Part shown: positions 1 through 6,648 of the stretch, piece by piece
Position numbering within the stretch: position 1 is the first letter of the stretch
How the letters are laid out: the number at the start of each line of letters is the position of its first letter
Origin: Candidatus Kapaibacterium sp.
GTDB lineage: Bacteria > Bacteroidota > Ignavibacteria > Kapaibacteriales > UBA2268
DNA length: 13,400 nt
NCBI GenBank assembly: GCA_030835065.1
Contig: JAUQWR010000513.1
Location: 1-13,400, forward strand
Direction: 5' to 3'
Made by a program: the position numbers and the translations under genes
The notes under the pieces: generated by a model
Databases searched by the model: none
Told to the model about the DNA's origin: nothing
Seen by the model: only the letters and a program-made list of their open reading frames with translations

Positions 1-153
1 ACCGAAGTAAGCAAGCTAGTTGGCGAAGTATTGTCAAAAAAAGCTTTGGCGGCTAATGTTAAAAAAGTTGCTTTCGATAGAAATGGTTATATTTACCACG
101 GCCGTATAAAAGCTTTGGCAGACTCAGCTCGCCAAGCTGGATTAGAATTTTAA
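1..153 (+). CDS. rplR: 50S ribosomal protein L18, C-terminal part (5' end outside window)
   Basis: This is the last 50 codons of an open frame entering from the left edge and ending in TAA. The peptide has the L18 C-terminal signature: an alanine-rich helix, then [20 protein letters not shown] and the ending GLEF. L18 binds 5S rRNA in the central protuberance of the large subunit. Its position directly before rpsE is the standard spc operon order. The start codon and N-terminal 5S-binding part are not visible. The identification rests on both the motif and synteny. Confidence 0.95.
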   Translation, partial: TEVSKLVGEVLSKKALAANVKKVAFDRNGYIYHGRIKALADSARQAGLEF

Positions 154-172
154 TAAATTCTGATAAGTGATT

Positions 173-176
173 GGAG
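173..176 (+). promoter_or_regulatory. Shine-Dalgarno sequence of rpsE
   Basis: GGAG lies 5 nt upstream of a GTG at 182. It selects that GTG over the in-frame GTG at 167, which has no comparable site upstream. The resulting protein of 167 aa equals the length of E. coli S5. Confidence 0.7.
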
Positions 177-181
177 AAAAC

Positions 182-685
182 GTGTCAAAAATTAAATCGT
201 CGGAATTAGAGTTACAAGATAAACTCGTTTACGTAGGTCGTACCGCCAAAGTAGTAAAGGGCGGTCGCCGCTTTAACTTCTCCGCTATTGTTGTAGTTGG
301 AGATGGTAATGGCCATGTTGGCTATGGTTTAGGCAAAGCAAGTGAAGTAGTTGATGCAGTAACAAAAGCTACTGAAGCAGCTAAGAAAAATATCTTCAAA
401 ATTAGACTTTTAGGAAATACTATTCCTCACGAAGTTGTTGGAAGATATGGCGCAGCTAAAGTTTTGATTAAACCAGCTACAGCAGGTACCGGCGTTATTG
501 CTGCCGGTGGTGTTCGTGCTATTCTCGAACTAGCAGGTGTCCAAGATGTATTGACAAAATCTCTTGGCTCATCAAACCCGCACAATTCTATAAAAGCGGC
601 TGTCAGAGGCTTGGCAAGTATGGAAGACGCATCAGCAGTTGCTGCTCGTCGCGGGATAGCAATTGAAAAAGTTCTTAACGGTTAG
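182..685 (+). CDS. rpsE: 30S ribosomal protein S5
   Basis: This encodes S5 (167 aa from GTG at 182), a small-subunit protein of the body near the decoding site that is involved in translational accuracy and mRNA unwinding at the entry tunnel. The N-terminal half has the double-stranded-RNA-binding S5 domain: [17 protein letters not shown] at residues 15-31, then [16 protein letters not shown]. The C-terminal half has the alpha/beta S5 domain with the glycine-rich [18 protein letters not shown] segment. The GTG at 182 is preferred over the in-frame GTG at 167 because of the GGAG five bases upstream and the family length. It lies 28 bp after rplR and before rpmD, in canonical spc order. Nothing in it looks abnormal. 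Confidence 0.97.
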   Translation: MSKIKSSELELQDKLVYVGRTAKVVKGGRRFNFSAIVVVGDGNGHVGYGLGKASEVVDAVTKATEAAKKNIFKIRLLGNTIPHEVVGRYGAAKVLIKPATAGTGVIAAGGVRAILELAGVQDVLTKSLGSSNPHNSIKAAVRGLASMEDASAVAARRGIAIEKVLNG

Positions 686-728
686 TCCGTTAATGCCAAT
701 GCAAACAGTAATATTATAGGTGTTGAAA

Positions 729-914
729 ATGGGTAAACTTAAAATTACTCAAACTCGTAGCATAATAAAGTGCATCGAAAAACAAAAACGCACAATCAAG
801 GCTATGGGATTGGGAAGACCAAACTATTTCAAAATATTACCGGATAATCCGCAGACTCGCGGTATGATCGAGGTCGTTAAGCATCTCGTTAAAGTAGAAG
901 AAGTTTCTGAATAA
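729..914 (+). CDS. rpmD: 50S ribosomal protein L30
   Basis: This is a 61-aa protein beginning [11 protein letters not shown], with the L30 core [19 protein letters not shown] and a later [17 protein letters not shown] segment. L30 is a small ferredoxin-like-fold protein of the large subunit. I chose ATG 729 over the in-frame GTG (720) and TTG (723), because 61 aa matches the usual length of about 60 aa and AGG lies 8 bases before the ATG. It sits between rpsE and rplO, as in most bacteria. L30 is missing in some lineages, so its presence is a weak taxonomic clue. Confidence 0.95.
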   Translation: MGKLKITQTRSIIKCIEKQKRTIKAMGLGRPNYFKILPDNPQTRGMIEVVKHLVKVEEVSE

Positions 915-930
915 ATAAAAGTGTAGAAAA

Positions 931-1389
931 ATGAAGCACATTGGTAACTTAAGCCACGCTGAAGGCGCAACACATAAGAAAAAAAGAATTGGCCGCGGTC
1001 CCGGATCTGGCCATGGTGGTACATCTACACGCGGGCATAAAGGTCAGAAATCGCGCTCAGGCGCTAAAATCCCCCGCTACTTCGAAGGCGGACAAATGCC
1101 GCTTAACAGACGTCTGCCTAAATTCGGGTTCACTAACCTTTTCCGTATAGAATACCAAACAGTTAATGTTGGTAGACTTCAAGAATTGGTTGATGAAAAA
1201 AGAATCGAAGGTAAAGTTGATTTAGATACTTTATACCAAATCGGTGTATTGTCTAAAAAGCGTTTGCCTCTTAAAATCTTAGGTAATGGCGACCTTAATG
1301 CAAAATTGGAAGTCGTTGCAGACCACTTCTCAGAATCAGCAAAACAAAAAATTGAATCTGCGGGAGGCACAGCGGTAAGCAATGGCTAG
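931..1389 (+). CDS. rplO: 50S ribosomal protein L15
   Basis: This is a 152-aa protein with the L15 N-terminal extension rich in Gly, Arg and Lys ([20 protein letters not shown], then QKSRSG), which threads into 23S rRNA. The central [17 protein letters not shown] motif follows, then the globular C-terminal L18e/L15-type domain ([18 protein letters not shown]). L15 is a late-assembly large-subunit protein. The start ATG has only an A-rich leader and no clear Shine-Dalgarno sequence. The last 8 bases overlap the start of secY, a layout suggesting translational coupling. Confidence 0.97.
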   Translation: MKHIGNLSHAEGATHKKKRIGRGPGSGHGGTSTRGHKGQKSRSGAKIPRYFEGGQMPLNRRLPKFGFTNLFRIEYQTVNVGRLQELVDEKRIEGKVDLDTLYQIGVLSKKRLPLKILGNGDLNAKLEVVADHFSESAKQKIESAGGTAVSNG

Positions 1390-2734
1390 TTTCGTACAAA
1401 CAATCCAAAATATCTTCAAAATTGAAGAACTTAGAACAAGAATACTTTTTACCTTGGGAGTGTTATTTATTGTGCGCCTCGGCTCACATATTACCCTCCC
1501 GGGTATAGATGTTGCTGCTTTGGCAGCTTCCAACGCTTCGAGCAATCAGAATACTCTATTCGGATTGTTCGATTTATTCGTTGGCGGCGCTTTTTCTAAC
1601 GCCGCTATTTTTGCCTTAGGTATTATGCCTTACATTACTTCGTCTATCATCTTCCAGTTGGCAGGCGTTGTAATTCCTGAAGTACAAAAAATGCAGAAGG
1701 AAGGCGAGGAAGGTAGACGTAAGATTAATCAATATACCAGAATGGGTACTATTGCTATCGCAGCTCTTCAAAGCTGGGGTATGTCTATCAAACTCGTAAA
1801 CCAACAAGCTGGCAATGGAATGCCTGTCGTTCCTGTCGGTCATGAATTCCTATTTACTATTTCTACTGTATTTATTCTTACTGCTGGTACAATGTTTTTA
1901 ATGTGGCTTGGCGAACAGCTAACTGAACGCGGCATCGGTAATGGTATCTCTTTAATTATCTTTATCGGTATTATCGCTCGATTCCCTGCTTCCTTATGGC
2001 AAGAATGGAACTTAGTTGCAGCCGGCACTCGCTCATGGGTTATCGAACTCGTTGTATTTGCTTTATTGTTTGGAATTATTGCTTTAATTATTTTGATTAC
2101 TCAGGGTGCAAGAAGAATCCCTGTGCAATACGCTAAGCGCCAAGTGGGTCGAAAAGTGTACGGCGGCACCACACAATATATTCCTTTGCGTATCAACACA
2201 GCAGGCGTTATGCCTATTATCTTTGCTCAATCATTGATGTTTATCCCAAATACAATTTTGAGCTTCTTCCCTCAGAGCCAATTTATTATAACTATCGCAA
2301 GATTGTTTAGCCATGATTCATATTTTTATGCATTAATTTATGGCATGATGATCGTGTTCTTTACATATTTCTATACAGCGATCATCTTTAATCCTAAAGA
2401 TATTGCAGACAATATGAAAAAGCAAGGCGGATTTATTCCAGGTATTCGCCCTGGACAGCATACAGTTGAATATGTAGATGGTATATTAACAAGAATAACA
2501 TTGCCGGGATCAATATTCTTGGCTATTATCGCAGTTTTACCAACATTTATGACCAATATATTTGGTTTGAGCATGGGCTTTGCTTCATTCTTTGGTGGTA
2601 CAAGCTTGCTCATTATGGTTGGTGTTGCACTTGATACACTCCAACAAATCGAATCACACTTGTTGATGCGTCATTATGATGGTTTCATGAAGAGTGGTAA
2701 AATTAAAGGTAGAGCTGGGATGGGTGGCTACTAA
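1382..2734 (+). CDS. secY: Protein translocase subunit SecY
   Basis: This is a 450-aa polytopic membrane protein with about ten hydrophobic segments. It is the channel subunit of the SecYEG translocon, through which secreted and membrane proteins cross or enter the inner membrane. Family motifs include the TM2 region PYITSSIIFQ followed by QKEGEEGRRKINQYTR (residues 83-120), the cytoplasmic loop RRIPVQYAKR (244-253) and PGIRPG (353-358), with R356 at the place of the functionally important E. coli R357. The ending includes DTLQQIESHLLMRHYDGFMK. The start ATG lies inside rplO. A GGGAGG at 1362-1367 is 14 nt upstream, farther than optimal, so initiation probably depends on translation of rplO. 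No adk follows; map begins 3 bp after the stop. Confidence 0.98.
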   Translation: MASFVQTIQNIFKIEELRTRILFTLGVLFIVRLGSHITLPGIDVAALAASNASSNQNTLFGLFDLFVGGAFSNAAIFALGIMPYITSSIIFQLAGVVIPEVQKMQKEGEEGRRKINQYTRMGTIAIAALQSWGMSIKLVNQQAGNGMPVVPVGHEFLFTISTVFILTAGTMFLMWLGEQLTERGIGNGISLIIFIGIIARFPASLWQEWNLVAAGTRSWVIELVVFALLFGIIALIILITQGARRIPVQYAKRQVGRKVYGGTTQYIPLRINTAGVMPIIFAQSLMFIPNTILSFFPQSQFIITIARLFSHDSYFYALIYGMMIVFFTYFYTAIIFNPKDIADNMKKQGGFIPGIRPGQHTVEYVDGILTRITLPGSIFLAIIAVLPTFMTNIFGLSMGFASFFGGTSLLIMVGVALDTLQQIESHLLMRHYDGFMKSGKIKGRAGMGGY

Positions 2735-2737
2735 AAT

Positions 2738-3544
2738 ATGAGTAAGCGAAATTTACCATATAAACAAGCCCCAATTATAAAACCGGATGATATAAAATAT
2801 ATCGAGGAATCATGCCGGATAGTTGCCGATACTCTTAGCTTGCTTGAGAAATATGTGCAACCCGGCGTCGAAACCCTCGAACTTGATAAAATAGCAGAAG
2901 ACTTTATTCGTTCTCGTGGCGGCAGACCTGCCTTCAAGGGTTACGGTCCAAAAGGATCAGAATTTCCGAACACACTCTGCATTTCAATTGACGAGCAAGT
3001 GGTGCATGGAATACCAAGCAATCGCAAGCTCGTTGAAGGCGAAATAGTTTCTTTAGACTGTGGAGCCGAAAAAAACGGATGGTTTGGCGATAGTGCAGTT
3101 ACTTATGCTGTCGGCAAAATAAGCGAAGAAAAACAGAGATTGATGGACGTAACTCAAGAATCCTTGATGAAAGGTATTGATAATGCTTTGCAAAACAACA
3201 AAGTATATGATATATCAAAAGCAATTCAAGAGCATTGCGAGCAAAACGGATACTCTTTGACAAGAGAACTTGTCGGCCATGGAATTGGCAAACGTCTGCA
3301 TGAAGAACCACCGGTACCGAATTTTGTGCCGCCATTATTACATAGGAATAAATATCCTAATATGAAATTAGTAAATGGAATGGCATTAGCTATCGAGCCA
3401 ATGGTTCAAATGGGACGTAAAGAAGTTTATACTTCGAAAGACGGATGGACAGTGATAACAGTAGATAAATTGCCTGCTGCTCACTTTGAACATACTGTAA
3501 TTATAAATGATAATAAACCGTTAATATTAACTTTGAGAGATTAA
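2738..3544 (+). CDS. map: Methionine aminopeptidase type I
   Basis: This 268-aa cytosolic enzyme removes the initiator methionine from nascent proteins after deformylation. The pita-bread fold's five metal ligands are all present: D107 (SLDCG), D118 (FGDSA), H181 (GHGIG), E220 (AIEP) and E251 (FEHT). H90 (VVHGIP) and H188 (LHEEP) match the conserved substrate-binding histidines. The N terminus lacks the zinc-finger-like linker of eukaryotic type 1 enzymes. It carries about 10 extra residues compared with E. coli MAP, and several more elsewhere, within normal bacterial variation. It lies 3 bp after secY and 2 bp before infA, so it is almost certainly in the same transcript. The ATG has no clear Shine-Dalgarno sequence. 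Confidence 0.96.
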   Translation: MSKRNLPYKQAPIIKPDDIKYIEESCRIVADTLSLLEKYVQPGVETLELDKIAEDFIRSRGGRPAFKGYGPKGSEFPNTLCISIDEQVVHGIPSNRKLVEGEIVSLDCGAEKNGWFGDSAVTYAVGKISEEKQRLMDVTQESLMKGIDNALQNNKVYDISKAIQEHCEQNGYSLTRELVGHGIGKRLHEEPPVPNFVPPLLHRNKYPNMKLVNGMALAIEPMVQMGRKEVYTSKDGWTVITVDKLPAAHFEHTVIINDNKPLILTLRD

Positions 3545-3546
3545 AA

Positions 3547-3765
3547 ATGGCCAAACTGGATTTAATAAAAGTGGACGGAATAATCGAAGAAACACTTCCG
3601 AATACACAATTCGTGGTGAAATTCGAAAACGGACACAAAGTATTGGCACATATCTCCGGCAAGATGAGAATGAATTTTATCAAGATACTGCAAGGGGATA
3701 AGGTAACAGTAGAGTTGTCACCCTACGACTTAACCAAAGGCAGAATAATTTACAGATATAAATAA
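3547..3765 (+). CDS. infA: Translation initiation factor IF-1
   Basis: This is a 72-aa single S1/OB-fold protein. It has the IF-1 hallmark segments [27 protein letters not shown] (residues 15-41) and [23 protein letters not shown] at the end. IF-1 occupies the ribosomal A site during initiation and stabilises IF-2 and IF-3 on the 30S subunit. The length equals the usual 72 aa. It starts 2 bp after map and precedes rpmJ, a common arrangement outside Enterobacteria. Confidence 0.97.
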   Translation: MAKLDLIKVDGIIEETLPNTQFVVKFENGHKVLAHISGKMRMNFIKILQGDKVTVELSPYDLTKGRIIYRYK

Positions 3766-3790
3766 TATTAATAAATTGACGAGATAAAAG

Positions 3791-3907
3791 ATGAAAGTGC
3801 AAGCATCCGTTAAAAAAAGAAATCCCGATGATAAAATCGTGAAACGCAAAGGAAGAATTTATATTATTAACAAGAAAAATCCACGTTTCAAACAGAGACA
3901 AGGTTAA
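3791..3907 (+). CDS. rpmJ: 50S ribosomal protein L36, zinc-ligand-free (C-minus) form
   Basis: This is a 38-aa protein starting MKVQASVKK and ending FKQRQG, which aligns without gaps to L36 of E. coli. The four zinc ligands of the classical ribbon (C11, C14, C27, H33) are replaced here by N11, D14, N27 and F33, and the protein contains no cysteine at all. This is therefore the zinc-independent type. L36 is the smallest large-subunit protein and sits near the GTPase centre region of 23S rRNA. The position between infA and rpsM is standard. A weak GAG lies upstream of the ATG. Confidence 0.95.
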   Translation: MKVQASVKKRNPDDKIVKRKGRIYIINKKNPRFKQRQG

Positions 3908-3911
3908 TAGT

Positions 3912-3918
3912 AAAGGAG
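3912..3918 (+). promoter_or_regulatory. Strong Shine-Dalgarno sequence of rpsM
   Basis: AAAGGAG lies 7 nt before the GTG start at 3926. It is the best ribosome binding site in the window and supports the GTG start of S13. Its strength stands out because several neighbouring genes (rplO, map, rpoA) have no evident site. Confidence 0.8.
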
Positions 3919-3925
3919 ATTTATA

Positions 3926-4306
3926 GTGGCACGTATTGCTGGAATTGACCTGCCAAAAAATAAAAGAGGCGTGATCGGATTAACCTATATATTTGGAATC
4001 GGAAGATACACGTCCTCAAAAGTACTCGAAGAAGCTGGCATCGACGAAAATAAAAAAGTAAGCCAGTGGACAGACGATGAAGTAGCAAGAATACGTCTTG
4101 TATTAGATAATTACAAGACCGAAGGTCAGTTGCGTTCGGAAGTTCAAATGAATATTAAACGCTTGATGGACATTGGCTGCTATCGCGGACTCCGCCATAG
4201 ACGCTCACTGCCATGCCGCGGTCAAAGAACACGTACAAACGCAAGAACACGCAAAGGTCGCAAGAAAACAGTTGCCGGCAAGAAAAAAGCTACCGGTAAG
4301 AAATAA
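3926..4306 (+). CDS. rpsM: 30S ribosomal protein S13
   Basis: This is a 126-aa protein starting with GTG and reading [26 protein letters not shown], the S13 helix-two-turns-helix N-terminal domain. The conserved [20 protein letters not shown] segment and a very basic lysine-rich tail follow ([18 protein letters not shown]). S13 is a head protein of the 30S subunit that contacts the P-site tRNA and forms the B1 bridges to L5 and the large subunit. It is first in the classical alpha operon, followed here by rpsK. The strong AAAGGAG sequence upstream fixes the start. Confidence 0.97.
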   Translation: MARIAGIDLPKNKRGVIGLTYIFGIGRYTSSKVLEEAGIDENKKVSQWTDDEVARIRLVLDNYKTEGQLRSEVQMNIKRLMDIGCYRGLRHRRSLPCRGQRTRTNARTRKGRKKTVAGKKKATGKK

Positions 4307-4372
4307 TAATTATGGTGTTATTTTATTTCAATATCGGATAATATTATTAGTATTTTATTATAGGAAACTTCA

Positions 4373-4753
4373 GTGGCGAAGAAGAAAATAAAGAAAAAAG
4401 TCGTATCGGATATACACGGTAAAGCATTTATTAGAGCAACATTTAATAACGTACAAGTATTGATTTCAGATATGTACGGTAATGCGCTTTGCTGGTCATC
4501 CGCAGGAAGAAATGGGTTCCGTGGTTCAAAAAAGAACACACCCTATGCGGCGCAAGTATCTGCTGAAAAAGCTGCTAAAGAAGCTTACGACATGGGCTTA
4601 AGAAAAGTTGATGTTGTTGTAAAAGGTCCCGGCAGCGGACGCGAAGCAGCAATCCGCGCTTTGAATTCGGCAGGCTTGGAAATTCATTCAATTATTGACA
4701 AAACACCGATACCGCATAACGGCTGCCGCCCTCCAAAGAGAAGAAGAGTATAA
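4373..4753 (+). CDS. rpsK: 30S ribosomal protein S11
   Basis: This is a 126-aa protein that starts with GTG and has a lysine-rich N terminus. Diagnostic segments are [53 protein letters not shown] and the C-terminal [20 protein letters not shown]11 lies on the 30S platform near the 3' end of 16S rRNA and the mRNA exit. AGGA lies about 8 bases before the GTG. The gene follows rpsM after 66 bp of AT-rich spacer. In most bacteria rpsD comes next; here the next gene is rpoA, after 84 bp. Confidence 0.97.
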   Translation: MAKKKIKKKVVSDIHGKAFIRATFNNVQVLISDMYGNALCWSSAGRNGFRGSKKNTPYAAQVSAEKAAKEAYDMGLRKVDVVVKGPGSGREAAIRALNSAGLEIHSIIDKTPIPHNGCRPPKRRRV

Positions 4754-4787
4754 TCCTACTCTAAGGCGCAGAGCGTTAGCTTTGGTT

Positions 4788-4815
4788 TTGACGGATATAA
4801 TAAATGTATTATAAA
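4788..4815 (+). promoter_or_regulatory. Candidate sigma70-type promoter for rpoA-rplQ
   Basis: TTGACG at 4788-4793 and TATAAA at 4810-4815 are separated by 16 bases. This is close to the sigma70 consensus, and a start site near 4822 would leave a short leader before the rpoA ATG at 4838. The stretch also holds a perfect 7-bp AT-only inverted repeat (4796-4802 with 4807-4813, loop AATG), which may be chance. The site lies in the gap where rpsD normally sits. Evidence is pattern only, and AT-rich DNA gives such matches easily. Confidence 0.35.
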
Positions 4816-4837
4816 TCAAATCCGGCATAAAATATAT

Positions 4838-5851
4838 ATGAATACACAAATGCAAATGCCCGAAAGGGTTCAAATTGAAGAGTCATCATCAGAATTTCAC
4901 GGTAGATTCGTACTTCAACCGTTAGAACATGGCTATGGCGTTACCATTGGTAACTCGCTTCGCCGAGTTCTATTATCTTCTATTCCCGGTAGCGCCATTA
5001 TTGGCGTTAAAATCTCGGATGTTTTGCACGAATTCCAGAATATTCCCGGTGTTAAAGAAGATGTTTCTGAAATCATTCTTAACTTAAAAGAAGTTAGGCT
5101 CAAAGTGCTTGACAAAAAAGTACAACGCGTCTCCTTCCATTTGAAAGGACCAGGCAATTGGACTGCTAAAGATATCCAAGATGCTAACCCTCAAATCGAA
5201 GTGCTCGACCCTTCACATCATATTGCTACTTTAGCTGATGATGCTGAATTAGACGTTGAATTACGTCTGGGTAGAGGCAAAGGTTACGTGCCAGCAGAAG
5301 AACAACAAATTGTTGATTTCCCTATTGGTATGCTTCCTATCGACGCTATCTATACACCAATTAAAAACGTTATATATACAGTTGAGCCATATCGTGTTGG
5401 TCAACGTACTGACTATGAAAGATTAATTCTTGACGTACGTACAGATGGCTCAATCAGTGCACAAGAAGCTGTTCATTTTGCAGCAAAAATCATGAACGAT
5501 CATATTAAGTTCTTCATCAACTTCGAAGCACTCGAAGAAGAAGCTCCACCACACGAAGCTGTCGAAGAAGAAGTTAAAGCTGCTGAACGCAACAGATTGC
5601 GCAAGATTCTTCTTACTCCGGTCGATGAACTTGAACTATCAGTTCGTGCACACAATTGCTTGAAAGCTGCAAATATTAAAACATTAGGCGAATTGGTTCA
5701 GCTACAAGAATCAGAATTGCTCAAATTCCGTAACTTCGGTCGCAAGTCTCTTGCAGAATTGTCTGAAGTTGTCGAAATTTGCGGTCTTGAATTCGGTATG
5801 AATGTTGAATCTTACCTAAAGGAAGAGCCAAAAGGCTCGCATATTGATTAA
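4838..5851 (+). CDS. rpoA: DNA-directed RNA polymerase subunit alpha
   Basis: This is a 337-aa protein. The N-terminal domain (to about residue 232) carries the dimerisation and assembly signature LEHGYGVTIGNSLRRVLLSS (residues 29-48), plus PIDAIYTPIKNVIYTVE (167-183). An acidic linker (about 231-250) leads to the C-terminal domain (about 255-325), which contains the LTPVDELELSVRAHNCLKAANI segment and the FRNFGRKSLAEL helix-hairpin-helix motif. R270, N273 and K303 align with E. coli R265, N268 and K298, which contact UP-element DNA. Alpha dimerises to nucleate core enzyme assembly and receives activator contacts. The start ATG has no Shine-Dalgarno sequence. A promoter candidate lies just upstream. 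rplQ follows after 32 bp. Confidence 0.98.
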   Translation: MNTQMQMPERVQIEESSSEFHGRFVLQPLEHGYGVTIGNSLRRVLLSSIPGSAIIGVKISDVLHEFQNIPGVKEDVSEIILNLKEVRLKVLDKKVQRVSFHLKGPGNWTAKDIQDANPQIEVLDPSHHIATLADDAELDVELRLGRGKGYVPAEEQQIVDFPIGMLPIDAIYTPIKNVIYTVEPYRVGQRTDYERLILDVRTDGSISAQEAVHFAAKIMNDHIKFFINFEALEEEAPPHEAVEEEVKAAERNRLRKILLTPVDELELSVRAHNCLKAANIKTLGELVQLQESELLKFRNFGRKSLAELSEVVEICGLEFGMNVESYLKEEPKGSHID

Positions 5852-5883
5852 TTTTGTGAATATTTAATTATTGAGATATTGCA

Positions 5884-6558
5884 ATGAGACACTTAGTAAG
5901 CGGAAGAAAATTAAAAAGAACAAGTAGCCATAGAAAAGCTCTCTTGCGCAACCTTGCTACTGACTTAATTGAGCATAAACGCATAGTAACTACCCTTGCA
6001 AAAGCAAAGGAACTCCGCCCTTTCGCTGAACAATTGATTACAAAAGCTAAACATGCTTTGGTTCGCGAAAGACAAAATCTTTTACCCGAAGGACAAACAA
6101 TTGATATACATAACCGCCGCCAGGCTGCTCGTATTATCACTCGTAAAAGCGTGGTTCAAGAATTGTTTGATGCTGTCGCTCCTGTAGTCGAAGCTCGTAA
6201 CGGTGGTTATACACGCATAGTTAAACTTGGTCATCGTAGAGGTGACGGCGGTGTTTCTGCTATGATCGAACTTATCGATTGGTCAGCTCCTCAAGACGGC
6301 GTTGTCGCTCTTAAAGGTAAAAAGAAAGTTGCTAAGAAAGCTGCTAAACCTGCTAAAGCTCCTAAAGTAGAAGCTGCTGCTCCTGTAGCTGAAGTTAAAG
6401 AAGAAGCTCCTGTTGTTGCTGAAATAGTTGATACTCCAGCTCCTGTTGTTGCTGATGCTGCTCCTGCAGTTGATGCTCCTGTTGCTGAAGAATCTAATGA
6501 TGCTTCGGATGCTCCTAAAATGACTTTCGATGATACTACTGAAGAAGAAAAAGCTTAA
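5884..6558 (+). CDS. rplQ: 50S ribosomal protein L17 with long low-complexity C-terminal tail
   Basis: This is a 224-aa protein. Residues 1 to about 133 form the L17 domain: MRHLVSGRKLKRTSSHRKALLRNL at the start, KELRPFAEQLITKAK, then NGGYTRIVKLGHRRGDGGVSAMIELID. L17 lies near the polypeptide exit tunnel of the large subunit. The remaining 90 residues or so are not part of the core: first a basic Lys/Ala/Pro stretch (about 144-165), then an acidic Ala/Pro/Val/Glu/Asp tail ending TEEEKA. E. coli L17 is 127 aa. Long tails of this kind are known from FCB-group bacteria. The tail DNA uses GCT and CCT codons repeatedly and contains a 17-bp direct repeat. The gene ends the ribosomal operon 25 bp before a strong terminator. 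Confidence 0.96.
   Translation: MRHLVSGRKLKRTSSHRKALLRNLATDLIEHKRIVTTLAKAKELRPFAEQLITKAKHALVRERQNLLPEGQTIDIHNRRQAARIITRKSVVQELFDAVAPVVEARNGGYTRIVKLGHRRGDGGVSAMIELIDWSAPQDGVVALKGKKKVAKKAAKPAKAPKVEAAAPVAEVKEEAPVVAEIVDTPAPVVADAAPAVDAPVAEESNDASDAPKMTFDDTTEEEKA
6406..6455 (+). repeat. 17-bp direct repeat in the L17 tail
   Basis: The sequence GCTCCTGTTGTTGCTGA occurs at 6406-6422 and again at 6439-6455, in the same reading frame (both read Ala-Pro-Val-Val-Ala). Related GCTCCTG units flank it at 6379, 6460 and 6475. This fits tail growth by slippage or short duplication. Confidence 0.75.
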
Positions 6559-6583
6559 TTTAGTATCAGTTTGACTTTTTGTT

Positions 6584-6610
6584 AAAAAAAGCGCCTCGAG
6601 CGCTTTTTTT
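6584..6610 (+). terminator. Intrinsic terminator ending the ribosomal operon
   Basis: A perfect 11-bp inverted repeat (6584-6594 with 6600-6610: A7-GCGC and GCGC-T7) encloses the loop CTCGA. It gives a GC stem base-paired into a T-run, typical of a rho-independent terminator. The A-run on the other side means it could also act in reverse. It lies 26 bp after the rplQ stop and 39 bp before the next start. Confidence 0.88.
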
Positions 6611-6648
6611 GTTTATATTTGTATTTTTCTAACTATTATATTGGTTTT

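Noticed and set aside
824..1024. Minus-strand open frame of 66 codons across rpmD and rplO
   Set aside because: It is antisense to two certain ribosomal protein genes, has no recognisable motif, and is of a length expected by chance.
4338..4347. Perfect palindrome ATAATATTAT in the rpsM-rpsK gap
   Set aside because: It consists only of A and T in an AT-rich spacer, is too short for a convincing operator, and has no second copy in the window.
4173..4391. Plus-strand open frame in another phase within rpsM
   Set aside because: It overlaps the C-terminal coding region of S13 and the start of S11, and its composition reflects out-of-frame reading of basic codons.
4754..4837. Possible remnant of rpsD in the rpsK-rpoA gap
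   Set aside because: No S4-like peptide can be read in any frame of this 84-bp stretch; it is mostly AT-rich and promoter-like.
6614..6621. TATATTTG, a match to the Bacteroidota -7 element TAnnTTTG, upstream of lolD
   Set aside because: No matching TTTG element lies at the expected distance upstream; that position falls inside the terminator hairpin. A single 8-base match in AT-rich DNA is weak.
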